The position numbers were made by a program, and so were the translations under genes. Positions 35,719 to 47,206 of a stretch of DNA of 64,000 bases are shown here, one piece after another (the stretch's first letter is position 1; the number at the start of each line of letters is the position of its first letter). The notes below the pieces were generated by a model, which worked only from the letters and a program-made list of their open reading frames with translations, was not told where the DNA came from and did no database searches. Source of the stretch: Sanderia malayensis (lineage: Eukaryota > Cnidaria > Scyphozoa > Semaeostomeae > Pelagiidae); assembly GCA_013076295.1 (NCBI GenBank), contig RQOL01000828.1, forward strand, positions 4,089,219 through 4,153,218, read 5' to 3'.

Positions 35719-38700
35719 TCAAGTCCAAATGCTGGCACGATCATGAATTCTCCTTTTCACTTCCTTCTTTGAAGCCTTCTCCCACTCACCCCTTTTGTTA
35801 TCAGAAACAATAGCCAGAGGGGGCAATCTTTGTGGGGCTGAAGCAATGCTCAGCGTTGGCAATGTTAATCGACTCTCGTCATAACGGAAATTCTGATGAT
35901 GTTGCAAATGCTTCACGCGCAGTTGTGCCTCCTTCTCGCGTTCTGCTGTCCTCAGGGCCAACTGATCATTCAACATTGACCGTCTGATAGCATTCTCAGA
36001 TTGCAAAACGAGGCTACGATGGTCATAGAACCTCCTTATCATTTCTTTCTGACGTTCACTTTCGATTTTCACATCCTCCAACATCTCGGCTTTCTCGCCG
36101 ACGATTTTCTCTCTGTTTGACGTCATTTGATGCTTGGCCAGCGCCTTTGCGACTGCGTTGTTCTGACATACAAATTCAACCATTGATCTCCTCTCCTTTT
36201 TGTGCTGTTTTTCAGTCACGCGAGATGCTGTCCTATCGGCCACGTACGTTTTCTGACGTTCCATTAACTTACCCTGCTTTCGCTCCAACTCAGTCGTCAG
36301 TTCTCGCTTCATTTCGGCATTTCTCATCACCATCTTTTCAATGGCTTCGGATTTATTTTTCTTCAGCATCACACAGCTAGCCTCCTTTGCAAGCTTCATT
36401 CCACGCACGCGTGCAGACCTCTTCAGCCTCGTTTCAGCACGATTGCGATCCTTGTATGCTTGATCAATCGCTCTAAAACACGCCAGTGCCATCGTACCAT
36501 GTGTGCGAATAAACAACTTCTGATCCGTCGTCACTGGCGATTGCTTCTCGGCGACTATTTTCGGCACTGTCACCCGTCGCCTTTCGAATACTCGTATCGA
36601 TTCTCGTATATCACGAGCGAGTTCTACCGTCTTTATCATCGCATCTTCGAGATAATCGCCTTTCATCCTCGGTGGCTCTGTAATCGACAATCGGAATGGA
36701 ATCATATCAACATCTTCACCTAACGCACCAGCATGTTCTTCTTCAAATTTGACCTTCTTGCCTGCCAGAGAAACTGGTCCTAAAAACTGGTACTGCGTGT
36801 AGTATTTTCCAGAGAGCTTTTTATCCTTTTTCTCTTCGACTTTATCAAACGGAACCAGATCCATTCCAGACGCCAAACTCAGCGATTTCAAGTCAATATC
36901 ATCTGGCTTCAAGTTTGCCGCCGCGGATTTCTTATCACTGCCGCGCGTTCTTGATTTCAAGAATCCGCTCTTACTTCCAAACAATTCTTCGCTCACAATG
37001 TGTGCCGTTGAAGCGGCAAGTTTATTCAAATTAATATTCAATCTTAGGAACGGTCTGTTATTTTCATCATCAGTAAAAGCCCTGCCATTGAATGTTATTT
37101 CATCGTTGCTCCTCAGTAGTTTGCTTACTTCGCGTGAGATTTCGGCCGTCGGCGGTAGCGGATGGGCCAGTGTAGATTTCCGGTACTTCATGTAAGTCTC
37201 GTAATCCAGTCTTGGAGATGAAAGAGTAAGATATGGCAGTTCAGTGGCAGATAAGTCAGCACCAACATAACTCAAGCCTTTGTATTTTCTGTAAAATCTT
37301 TGAATTATCACAGCAGCCCTAGTCAGATAAAAATAACAAAAGAACTCGTGAATTAACAACAAAAACAACAAAATGAAAGACACAAGGCCAAAAAAAGTTG
37401 TTTATAAAAAAGTCTTTTAGATTAGAACAGTGAAAAAAGACATAAAAACCAATGGATATTTCTACTTAATTCAGTAAAAGAAACAAATTCATATTGCTAT
37501 CGAACAAATAGGCTGGATATTAAATTTGCGAGTCTTTGAGCATGGGTTTTTAGGGTACTTAAACTTTCTTGGTAACTTCCAACACCAATACTAAATCTTC
37601 TGAAGGCTTTTGGCAACATTTAAAAAGCTTTATGTTCATGTTGTGTCATTATAGGAATATAATTTTCAACATTATGTTATAGTCACAACATTAAGTATTT
37701 TGTGCTTTCACTGCAATTTGTCCTGGATATTTTGAGTATCTAAATTTCTCAACTTTCTTCAGCTCAGAAATCCAGTACTGGTAAAAATTCAGATAAAAAA
37801 ATAAGTGAACAAAGCTTACCAGAGACGAGTGTCTTGGTAATATTGGTATCTCATTCTGATAAGAAATCCCCTGATCTGCTTCTGTATAATGAGAACGGGA
37901 CAAAATTTCGACTGGATCTTGTTGACAGTGTAAAGGTCTTGGCGAATGGCTTCTTGTTCATTTCTGAAAGATGCATCATCCTGTAGCAAAAAAAATCAAG
38001 CTAATATTCAAGCAAGATTGCTGCGCTTACTTGCATGGCAAACTAAATATCTCTTGGAAAGTTTTAAAGCATAAACTTCTATAATTCACCAAGCACAATC
38101 TACGTACTAAGAGCAATATATAAATTATTGTTTACTGTAAATAATTTTTCAAAATTTTAGTGTAGCAAAGTTTGTAACAATTTGTTATTAATTTCGCTTT
38201 TGCTGTAAGAATATTTGATGAAATCTGTTATAATTTATTATATTTTGCAAGTAGTTGAATTTTAAGATCTAAACTGAACTATATAAAGTCTTACCTTTCT
38301 ATTTAAAGATTCTGGCACAAAATTAAAGTTCTTGTGTCTGGCCTTGAACTTTTCAGAAAAGTATGCATCTTCAATCAACTCTTCATCAGAAATGACAACG
38401 TTGTCTAATGCCTTTAAGGACCAAATTGAATTAACAAGAAAGTGTCTGTAATGTGGTCTGATGCTGATTGGTGTATCATGCAATGTCAGCATGGTCAGAT
38501 TTGGAGCAGCTTGAATCTTTCTCAGTTCATCAAATTTTGACACGCCATTGTTGTGAAGATAAACAATTTTCAGTTCACTCAGTGATGACCAAAACTCTTT
38601 TTTTGGAAGCTCTGATATCTGGAAATTATATATATGACAAAAATAACACGAATAGATTTTGAAATTGGAGAAACTACAACAAGGCAAAGGCACAAATAGA

Positions 38701-39047
38701 AACTAACGTACCTGGTTTTGGTGGACGTCAAGTTTGACCAAACGTGAACAATAAATCAGAGAGTCCATTCTTTGCAAAAAGTTGCAACTGAGATCACAAA
38801 TTGTCAAGTTTCGACATTTTTCGATAATTCCCACGCTGTTCAAACGTGAAGAACGATAACTTACAATATGAACATGCCTTAGCAAGTTTTCTTTTGAAGG
38901 TTTCTTAGCAAATATATCTTTATCGGAACTAAAGGAATGAGTTTCAGTATCATAAAACTCATCCTCTTGCGAAACTTGCAAAAATTCATTCAAAACATCT
39001 TCAGCTGTTAATGTTCGGAAATATCCATTCTCAGCACAATTTTGCAT
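35719..39047 (-). CDS. LRRIQ3: Leucine-rich repeat and IQ domain-containing protein 3 (LRRIQ3)
   Basis: Four exons: 39047-38712, 38618-38295, 37980-37820 and 37318-35719; total 2421 bases, 806 residues (human about 624). Exons 1-2 carry leucine-rich repeats (LTICDLSCNFLQRM, LVKLDVHQNQ, LKIVYLHNN) and the cap block with NSIW.LKALD..VISDEE, which I recognise from LRRIQ3. Exon 3 ends in an IQ motif (VLIIQKQIRGFLIRMR) and exon 4 opens with a second one (AAVIIQRFYRKYKG), so calmodulin or a light chain is a likely partner. The rest of exon 4 is a basic and acidic coiled-coil region with many Arg/Glu heptads. The second IQ motif and the longer C-terminal region account for the extra length. A role in cilia or sperm flagella is inferred from the family's expression. 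Confidence 0.92.
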
Positions 39048-39474
39048 TGTATAACTGTTAATTTGACTCCCGTAGGATCTATTTTAAGTATAACTTTGTC
39101 TCTTTCCAAGAACTGTATGTTTCATTTGACATAATCAATAAACATGTCTTTTAGGCCATGTAACTGCTCATTTCAGGCCGCCATATTTATTTTAATATTA
39201 TTATGTTACCATGCAACAGTATACTCACTGCATTGCGTCCCTGTGGTACGTTTGTTAAAACATTTCGAAAGTCCGAGCCTGTAAATAAACCATATTTCAA
39301 ATCGTACTTATCTACATTCACCGTTGTATTTGTGATTCTATTTCTATCTACGAGGAAATGTTGGTATACTTTGAACTTTCTTATTAACTTAATATTGATA
39401 AAATTGATTTTACAGAAAAGTTTAATGAAATTTTCTCTATGCAACCAAATGAAACTTTCTATCATACATGAAGT

Positions 39475-39832
39475 TGTCGTGAAATTTAATTGCTCCATTC
39501 ATTCTACAATTTTGTTTCTCCTAATTAATCTCACAGCTTTACTTCCTCTCGATTATAACACCCTGCATTCTTTCCAAGCATCACTTAACCCAGCCCTTCC
39601 TGTTTATTGTTTTAATGTACGTAAAGCCTGCACAATATTAATTTCAACAACTGTATATAAACACATGTAATTTTCAGTTTAGTCAGTCAGTCTACATCAA
39701 ATACAGAGTAAACACAACTCGTTTCTCTCTCTGGCTCCGTGTTCTCTGCACGTTAAACCAAGATCAATTGGCAAGGATAGTTCGGAGAGGCGGATCACGT
39801 AGCTTGGTGGGAATACGGTACAAATTCCTACA
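39475..39832 (+). repeat. TRIM left LTR
   Basis: 358 bases, ends TGT and ACA, with TATATAAACACATG at about 39653-39666 as a TATA-like promoter candidate. Confidence 0.9.
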
Positions 39833-39864
39833 TTGGTGACCACGACGTGACCCTCTCAACGAAC

Positions 39865-40518
39865 ATGGAATCTTCCTTCGCCATCCAAACATTCAATGCA
39901 GTTCTTCGACAACCATTCGGATCAACATCGCCGTCATCTAACAACATCGATTCCTCGCTGCATTCCGTCAACAAGGACGTTCAACACAACACAGGTTCTC
40001 TTGGTCAGCCTACTCACAAAACCATTCGATCGATCATCACTCTGGTTCTTGGTTCTCCAACTCACAAAACCTTGGCAAGTCAAACAACATTCTGGTTCCT
40101 GGTTCACCAACTCACAAAACCTTCGAAACAGCACTCCGGTTCTTGGTCATCCGACTCACGAAACCAAGGAAAACATCATCCAACCACAGTCATCCGTAAC
40201 AGCCCGAGTTCGACGAAGACAACTTTTACAACGCCTCTGTCAAGAATCGACGCTTTTGTCAACTCAAGTTTCGTACGCAATCCTACCCGCACTCAAGGCA
40301 ATCACCAAGCATCTCACGACAGCACTACATGCAGCATCAACTCACTTCACTGCATCACTGTCGCATCTCACTTGGCTTCACTTCACCTCATCCACGAGTA
40401 TCACGACGACCAACTTGAACAACGACAATCTATTCGCGACACGTCACTGAAAGCTTCACTTCGGCAACCAACAACAGACGAACTCTTCTTCAGCATTATC
40501 AAACGGTTGGACATTTAA
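39865..40518 (+). CDS. Short gag-like or non-coding-derived ORF in the TRIM element
   Basis: 217 codons from the first ATG, rich in Ser, Thr, His and Gln, no recognisable domain. Around 40000-40165 it contains three to four imperfect copies of a 45-60-base unit (TTCTTGGTTCTCCAACTCAC, then AAAACC). A second overlapping frame is also open for 184 codons, so low complexity alone may keep the frame open. It may be a gag remnant. Confidence 0.35.
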   Translation: MESSFAIQTFNAVLRQPFGSTSPSSNNIDSSLHSVNKDVQHNTGSLGQPTHKTIRSIITLVLGSPTHKTLASQTTFWFLVHQLTKPSKQHSGSWSSDSRNQGKHHPTTVIRNSPSSTKTTFTTPLSRIDAFVNSSFVRNPTRTQGNHQASHDSTTCSINSLHCITVASHLASLHLIHEYHDDQLEQRQSIRDTSLKASLRQPTTDELFFSIIKRLDI

Positions 40519-40652
40519 TTTTATTCGCTTCAAACTCTTAGCTATCAAAATTTATCATTCATTCGCATTATTGTAGTTTTTAATTTTCACTTCATTTCAC
40601 TTCGCTTACGTTATCGAATGCTCATTTCACTTGCATTCTAAGGGGGGAGCTC

Positions 40653-41010
40653 TGTCGTGAAATTTAATTGCTCCATTCATTCTACAATTTTGTTTCTCCT
40701 AATTAATCTCACAGCTTTACTTCCTCTCGATTATAACACCCTGCATTCTTTCCAAGCATCACTTAACCCAGCCCTTCCTGTTTATTGTTTTAATGTACGT
40801 AAAGCCTGCACAATATTAATTTCAACAACTGTATATAAACACATGTAATTTTCAGTTTAGTCAGTCAGTCTACATCAAATACAGAGTAAACACAACTCGT
40901 TTCTCTCTCTGGCTCCGTGTTCTCTGCACGTTAAACCAAGATCAATTGGCAAGGATAGTTCGGAGAGGCGGATCACGTAGCTTGGTGGGAATACGGTCTA
41001 AATTCCTACA
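40653..41010 (+). repeat. TRIM right LTR
   Basis: 358 bases, near-identical to the left LTR; the visible difference is GGTAC against GGTCT in the last 20 bases. Confidence 0.9.
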
Positions 41011-41014
41011 AAGT

Positions 41015-41530
41015 ACGTATTCAAAAAATAAAATTTTGAAATAGACACAAAAATGACTCACAAGGAGTCGAATTATGCTAAATAGGTCCTGCTGATCACG
41101 TTGAGAAAATTCCCAGCTCTCTAGGAGTAATGGTTCGTGGACCCAAATTTCCTGCGGATAGCTATTTAAACTCTCTATCATACATGAAGTAGGAACTAAA
41201 AAAATCAAATTTTGAAATGTACTGAAGAATGACTCACAAGGAGTCGAATTATACTAAATAGGTCCTACTAATCACGTTAAGACAATTCCCAGCTCTCTAT
41301 GAGTAATGGTTCGTGGACCCAGATTTCCCGCGGATAGCTATAAGACTTTCTATCATAGCTACATGAAGTAGGTACTGAAAAAATCAAATTTTGAAAAAAA
41401 CTGAAAAATGACTCACAAGGAGTCGAATTAAACTAAATAGGTGCTACTGATCACGTTGAGACAATTCCCAGCTCTAGGAGTAACGGTTCAAATTTTTGTG
41501 GACTCAGATCTCCCGCGGATAGCCATGTAA
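41015..41530. repeat. Tandem repeat, about 178-bp unit, three copies
   Basis: GACTCACAAGGAGTCGAATT starts at 41055, 41231 and 41410 (spacing 176 and 179). Each unit ends with CTATCATACATGAAGTAGG-type sequence. The same end (CTTTCTATCATACATGAAGT) occurs at 39455-39474 just left of the TRIM element, so the array once continued across the insertion. Confidence 0.9.
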
Positions 41531-42126
41531 AGCTGCAATAATTAAAAATAATTAAAATTAAAAAGAAAAAAAGAAAAATTTGCGCTTTGAGCGCTGGATT
41601 TCTGCCCTTGGCCAGTTGTGGCCCCCAGTTGGAAAACTAGACGCTTTGTCCTCAGTGAACCGTAGATTTTTGCCTTAGGTAGTGTTATGTCGCTAAATTC
41701 AAGGTTTGTATTGGTAGTCTTTAAGTTGAAGATTTTGGATGGATATAAACTCAGATCATCATGAAAATACCATGATGATCAAAATCGAAAGATGCAATCT
41801 TTTCCAAACACAAGCAAACATAGTTATCGTTATTCAAAAATTTCATGCCATGCCCAATTTAAATTCAATGGATTTTTGAATGAAAATACAGTTTCGTCAT
41901 GCTTCTTTACCCTGTTATCAAAGCTTTTGCCATTTACAATTCTAGTCTCCTATAAACCAGTTTCCTACAAAAACATGTATATTGACTTTGAGAAAAGACG
42001 GATGTATATAAACAAAGAGTTGTAATACGTCAATGAAGACCATGAAATAATTACTAAAAAGTTTACGTAAAACTTTGACGTCTAATGTAAACATGAATAT
42101 AAACAATCGAATTAAGGTACAATGCT
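41531..42126. other. Intergenic, no feature seen
   Basis: AT-rich DNA between the tandem repeat and the stop codon of the first GPCR. It holds only short open stretches (for example 41792-42025) without recognisable content. Confidence 0.5.
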
Positions 42127-43959
42127 TTAATAAAATGCTTGCGTCATCTGTCTACGAATGTTGGCAATTGCACGCTTGAACTCGGGGATCCGAAGACAAT
42201 AAACAACGGGATTCACAGCTGAATCGAGCAATGCCCAGACTAACAGAATCAAGCCTAGATCATTGTTCGGTGTATATTGCTCAGAATATGACCATTTGAC
42301 GAGCAGTTCGTCCCATGTATAAATGAGGATGGGCAAGTAGAAGAGGAGCCATGCGAGAATTAACCCACCGAGTGTCTTTACAAGTTGTATCTCCTGTTTT
42401 CTATTGCGTAGTTCGTCTTTTATGATGGCGTGAAATCTAGAGAATGAACTGCGCTGCGCAACCGATCGGGTTTTTAAATGTTCAGCATATGCACCCATAA
42501 TTGAGAAACCAGAGAGTAAATCATACAACTCTCTGTTTACTGCTTCGTTGTTCAAGTTCATATCACCTCGACATTTTCCATTGGTAGAACTGGTAGAACG
42601 GGCTTCAACATCGGAGTTGTCATCTCCGAATATCGAGGACAAATTTGTGTATTCTCTCTGGAAATCGGGTTTTATGGGTGTGAGTGAAGGTTGTGTGATA
42701 GCTTCAGGATGGTTGTTGTTATCAAGTTGCGCATTCGATATTTGCGAGCCTGTCCCATGGCCAGAGTCCTCACTACCACTGTACCTGTGCGCATCACGAG
42801 CAACCGTTTCGGGCTTGATACGATTAGAAATACCACCAACATTATTGTTTTCTTCGCAATTATCGTTATTATCGCCGTCATTGTGATCTACTCTGCGAGT
42901 GTATTTTGACAAGTCTAAGAGAATCCTGGGATCCTGCTTAGCGCTGGATGCAGACCATGCTTGTCTCGTATGACTGCTGGCAGTGCTATTTCTCTGGGCT
43001 AGGCCATGATCATCACTCATTCCTTCAGCAGTGTTATTTCTCAGTTGAGGAGTCCTTAGCATCGTCATGCTATGCGCTGCAAACGGAGCAACAGCATTTC
43101 GCTTGCTGTTGAAGGAGAATATGGTCGATGGTGGACGTTCTGTTGCGTTGCTGGTGATAGATGCGAATGAGCCAGCGCGCGAGTATGAGGAATTGGTGTC
43201 GAACACGGCTGATGAGTTCTGTAACGAATATCGCCGATTTAATCGTCTCATTTCACCCTCGAGTCTGCGAAGCTCGCGAATATGCTTCAGCGAGACTTTG
43301 AAGATTATTGAATAGGACACGGCCATGACGATTATCGGTACGGCGAAATAGACGACAGTAATAACTGAGGCGTAGATCATGAACGATGAGTTTAGGTGGT
43401 TAAAGTTGTTCATATGACCTTGATTGATATGCGTCTGATTAGAAAGCTGGTCGACTTCGATGACATCACATGAGAACATGACAATCCTCATGGATTGGTG
43501 CCACTCACTCGGGTGATTGTACAAGGCAAATGGTCCCATAATACCAATTACAGGAACTAACCACACTAACGCCAATGCACTTGTAAATTTCCTTGGCGTA
43601 AGCCAAATAGCATATTTCAATGGCCTAGTTATTATCATTAATCGATTGATGCTTTCAACGACTAGATGTAGAATCGTAATGCAAATCAAAATGAGTCGGA
43701 TACTCGATAATGCCACGCAGGAAATAGCATCTTCTCTCTTGCCAAGACCAGTGAATAATTTAATAACATGCGCTAACACTGGTATGATTTGAAGCAGATC
43801 GGCGACAGCTAGGCTGATAAGTATTCCGTATCGCTTTTCAACGAGACTTCGCTTGAAACAAACTGCAACTAACACGGCGCCGTTCAATACTCCATTAGCT
43901 AACAGCACCAAAACATTCAGTGATAGCCAAGTGTATGCTAATGCGTGACCCATAGCCAC
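42127..43959 (-). CDS. Rhodopsin-like (class A) GPCR with a very long third intracellular loop
   Basis: 610 residues in one exon. Seven hydrophobic helices are visible: about 10-34, 43-67, 82-104, 126-147, 193-220, 530-552 and 568-592. Class A marks: Asn in helix 1 (ANGVLN), Asp 54 in helix 2 (LAVADLL), Cys 81 at the start of helix 3 and Cys 164 in loop 2 for the disulfide, Trp in helix 4, FYLP in helix 6 and NPVVY at about 583-587. The usual Asp-Arg-Tyr is Asn-Arg-Leu (residues 105-107). Loop 3 is about 300 residues, Ser/Asn-rich and probably disordered. The C-terminal tail is only about 20 residues. Ligand unknown; the nearest family cannot be told from sequence alone. A paralogue lies head to head at 47207-48799. 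Confidence 0.92.
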   Translation of the reverse strand: MAMGHALAYTWLSLNVLVLLANGVLNGAVLVAVCFKRSLVEKRYGILISLAVADLLQIIPVLAHVIKLFTGLGKREDAISCVALSSIRLILICITILHLVVESINRLMIITRPLKYAIWLTPRKFTSALALVWLVPVIGIMGPFALYNHPSEWHQSMRIVMFSCDVIEVDQLSNQTHINQGHMNNFNHLNSSFMIYASVITVVYFAVPIIVMAVSYSIIFKVSLKHIRELRRLEGEMRRLNRRYSLQNSSAVFDTNSSYSRAGSFASITSNATERPPSTIFSFNSKRNAVAPFAAHSMTMLRTPQLRNNTAEGMSDDHGLAQRNSTASSHTRQAWSASSAKQDPRILLDLSKYTRRVDHNDGDNNDNCEENNNVGGISNRIKPETVARDAHRYSGSEDSGHGTGSQISNAQLDNNNHPEAITQPSLTPIKPDFQREYTNLSSIFGDDNSDVEARSTSSTNGKCRGDMNLNNEAVNRELYDLLSGFSIMGAYAEHLKTRSVAQRSSFSRFHAIIKDELRNRKQEIQLVKTLGGLILAWLLFYLPILIYTWDELLVKWSYSEQYTPNNDLGLILLVWALLDSAVNPVVYCLRIPEFKRAIANIRRQMTQAFY

Positions 43960-45558
43960 TAATGCAATGCATTAAACGCGGTCTGACTTGTTATAGCTTT
44001 GCGAAAATCCGTCCCAAATCCACATTTTAATCAAATCTGCATATGAATACGATCAATCACTTGCAACGGCACTATAGGAAATATAGTGACACAGAAAAGA
44101 GGACTTTGTGTTGATTCATGTTAAAGACGCATTCACCAGCATGATCCCCCGTTGTCTCTATTAATTCATTTGCGCATGCTTTGAATTCCGGGGGTGGATA
44201 ATGCCTTTTGTTTTTAAAAATAGGCACCGCACGAAGGTATGTTTATTCAAATAGAGATTGTTGATCGGTGTGTGGAGGGGTAACAATAATTACCGCGGAT
44301 GGATGGGTAGAGATTGCCGCATTGTTGTGGAACTAACCAGTGTGTTATGTTTCCAGATGGAAGATGATGACGTGGGGGAAAACACTGTCATGGTCTTTGT
44401 TCCGCCCACTTTTAAGAGGTACAAAGACAATTGTTGGTGGAGATTTTCTTTCTGGCATCGGCTCCTTGGTAATACTTGGCAATACACTTGGTAGCACACC
44501 CAAACCGCAATAACTGCTTGTCGTGTACGCGATACAAGTGGAAACATGAGAATTTCTTCGAGCGTGCTTAAATTGAAGAGCATCTGAATCGGAAAAGGCG
44601 TTCGAAAAGAGCTTTCTAATAAATATAAAGGCGATCGAAAAGAGCGTTGTGTGTTCTAATAAACGATTAGCAGTCCTTTGAAATTGTTTGAAATACACGG
44701 AAAGAAAATTACACGCATGACAAGACAGTAACTGCCTTTAGAATTAGCACCCGCCCCCATCTTTGTGAGACTTTAAATTTAGCGAGTGACACGACATCAG
44801 TGCACGACATTGGAACGAGGGGGTAAAGAGACAACCAATCAGGGCTCACCCTCTATTAACCGCTTTCTTTCTTCAATAAGCTCCACCCCCAAAACAATTA
44901 ACCATGAGCATCAAGTTACTTTCTTGAGTCGTACAATAAGAAAAATAGACCTACAATAGGAGACAAAAAACCTGGGACACCCAGGATTTTAGCAAGTTTT
45001 ACACGCAACTTTACCCCCCTCCCCCCAAAGCAATGTTGCCTGTAAAGGCAGTTATATTCAATATCGCCGAAATTCTTTTGGCCCGGCGATGAGAAAGGAC
45101 TGGTGCACAAAACAAAGATTTAATTTTTGTATCATCCATGGAAGCACGCACTCCAAAATCCAAATTTTGGAATTGTCAAAAATAAACCATTTTGAACCAT
45201 TTGTCCTAGAGAGCTGTGGAATGGTTCTAAAAGAAAGTAACTAGACTGAATTCTTTAATTATTCTGACATTTGAGAAGACGTCATGGCTTTGGAAAATGT
45301 TTTCGGATTTAATAATTGATGAAGATGACGACCTTATTTAAACACAAACCTGGATATTCAAATATTGGTTTATTTTCAATTAACGAATCCACCTTTGAGA
45401 GTTTTCAAAAGCATATTGCATATGTCATATTGCAAAAGCATTCTTAGCCCCCTTTTCAAGTAAGCCCCCTTTTAAGTGATTAAAAACAATAATCCCCCAA
45501 TAAAAAAATTTGTCAACAAGAATTTCCTGCGGAGTCAAGCTTCTGCTTTTGAATGATA

Positions 45559-45942
45559 TTATTAATCAACAAATAATACAGGGGAATAGATATTAAAACA
45601 ACATTAAATTAGTTAAAGCGGTTCAAAAAGTCCAAATTCAGTTAATCAGAGAATTGTTCTTCTTCACGTCAGCATCAGCAATGTTGTCGAACCCAACACA
45701 GTACTTTCTGGAACGTGAGCCACGGATAAAAATGACAGCAGAACGAACCAAGCTAAAAGCAAGCTTACGCTTAATCCACGCTGCAGTATTACTGAAAGTG
45801 GAATTGTTTTTCTCGGCTACGAGCTCACTAAGCCTTGAGTAGAATCTTTTTGTTTCTTGACTCATGCCACCGTTTGAGGAAAAAACCAATGGGGTAAAAC
45901 TTCCATGTTCAGACTCAAGAATTGACTCATGTCCTGTCCATG
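45559..45942 (-). pseudogene. 5'-truncated non-LTR retrotransposon fragment
   Basis: 384 bp flanked by an 18-bp perfect direct repeat (TTCTGCTTTTGAATGATA at 45541-45558 and 45943-45960), a typical LINE target duplication. The minus strand is open from about 45942 to 45638 and encodes the C-terminal end of a retroelement polyprotein; blocks like EHGSFTPLVFSSNGGM and FSLVRSAVIFIRGSRS match the C-terminal tail seen in many cnidarian reverse-transcriptase proteins (from memory). The short 3' tail ends GTTGATTAAT. It was dead on arrival. Confidence 0.75.
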
Positions 45943-46224
45943 TTCTGCTTTTGAATGATACTTTTTAGCTTTAACCTATTATGTTAAAAGATATAATGGC
46001 GGGTACAAAATATAATGGCGGATCATTTTGAGTTATTGAAGACTGGATTTTAGTTTTGTCGGTAAGTAATGTCGTTTGACGCTTTAATAATCTTTAAATC
46101 CGTATTCTTGATATTCCCTTTTTTGTAAAACCTCAAAGTTTTGCGAATTAGTGTATATACTACAGTTAACATCAACACTATACACGAAAACGGCCTAATT
46201 TGAAATGAAAACGCATTGGATGCT

Positions 46225-46320
46225 ATTCAGCTTCGTATTCATCCTCGGATTCATCAGTCGAATCCGAAGCTGAATGGCATGTTGAATCCGAGGATGAATC
46301 GGAGGATGAATACGAAGCTG
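46225..46320. repeat. Nested palindromes of CTTCGTATTCATCCTCGGAT type
   Basis: CAGCTTCGTATTCATCCTC (46228-46246) is a perfect inverted copy of 46302-46320. Inside, CCTCGGATTCA (46243-46253) pairs with 46283-46293, and ATTCAGCTTC (46225-46234) pairs with 46266-46275. Several alternative stems are possible. One frame reads an acidic Ser/Glu/Asp repeat on the plus strand; it has no ATG and no gene is called. Confidence 0.85.
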
Positions 46321-47206
46321 TGAGTTGAAGAAGAGAAGCATCGTGTTGGTGTCACGTAGAGTGCTTTGCCATGTTAAATTTCTTTTAATTTCTGGGTATT
46401 GAAAGGGTCTTTATTCCCTTCTCCACCAGCCCCTATCTTTCTTCCTTGATTCGCGGAGAGGTTAACAGCCTTTGCATGAAGCCCTGCACACTTTTCGCCC
46501 CTCGGCCTCTAACGTACGTACGGCTGCACCCACAATTCGCCAAACTCGTTCACGGTTAATTCCCCAGGTAGAAATGATATCACACTCAACTGTGCCTATT
46601 CGAGGACTTATGGGATAATGAGCGAGAATTTCCTGTGAATTTCTTTATTCCTTTTCCATCTCGAAACAATGAGGTCATGTTGTTTCGCTTTGCTTAATTA
46701 GCAGTGAACAAAGACTGGGGATTAAATTAAATTTTTTATTATCATCTTTTCTTTCACGCTGTCGCAGAAGCATTCATAAACTCGTTTCGAAAGTGATAAA
46801 ACGTGCATGTAATTAAACCATCTATTTGCGGCCTAGTAACAGGTAATCTGTATAGCTAGATGCATTTAACTCGCAAATATTAACACATTTCGCTAACACA
46901 TGTTTACTTACTGATTGTACTGCGCTGGTCTCAATTTAATTCATTCATAACTCGGCTTGATAAAACGGGAGATGGTATATAAATTCAATGCGACGTTTAC
47001 ACCGCGAGATACACTGCGTATAGCACAACAAATGGAGTTGAGGGCCTTGCTTACAGGTATTAATCTTGGCCAGTGATGCAATTAAATTTGTCATTAATTG
47101 CGATCACGTTAAAGCAGAGATACGTTACTTGTTTCTAAACTGTTTTGAGAGTTGCTGCTATATCATCGCAATACAATTCAATTCATTTTTATTGTCAACC
47201 AACGCC

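Larger units (their letters stand above)
39475..41010 (+). mobile_element. Miniature LTR element (TRIM-like)
   Basis: 1536 bp with two 358-bp LTRs (TGT...ACA) that differ at about two positions near their 3' ends. A 4-bp target duplication AAGT is at 39471-39474 and 41011-41014. A primer-binding-like site (TTGGTGACCACGACGTGA) follows the left LTR directly and a polypurine tract (AAGGGGGGAGCTC) precedes the right LTR. The 820-bp interior lacks protease, reverse transcriptase and integrase, so it must depend on another element. It sits inside a tandem repeat array. Confidence 0.93.
43960..47206. other. Shared upstream region of two divergent GPCR genes
   Basis: The 3.2 kb between the two start codons must hold both promoters. 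Overlapping open stretches on both strands at 44258-44698 show no recognisable product. A LINE fragment (45559-45942) and a palindromic cluster (46225-46320) are listed separately. A row of CCCCCTTTT/AAGTAAGCC repeats lies at 45449-45500. Confidence 0.5.

Noticed and set aside
44258..44698. Three overlapping ORFs of 78-117 codons upstream of the first GPCR
   Set aside because: Open on both strands with no recognisable content and no convincing splice partners.
46205..46273. 22-codon signal-peptide-like ORF
   Set aside because: It starts with a plausible hydrophobic stretch but consists mostly of the palindrome, with no downstream exon found.
47066..47206. Upstream extension of the second GPCR
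   Set aside because: The frame is open but contains no ATG before 47207, and the shorter form already gives a normal N terminus just before helix 1.
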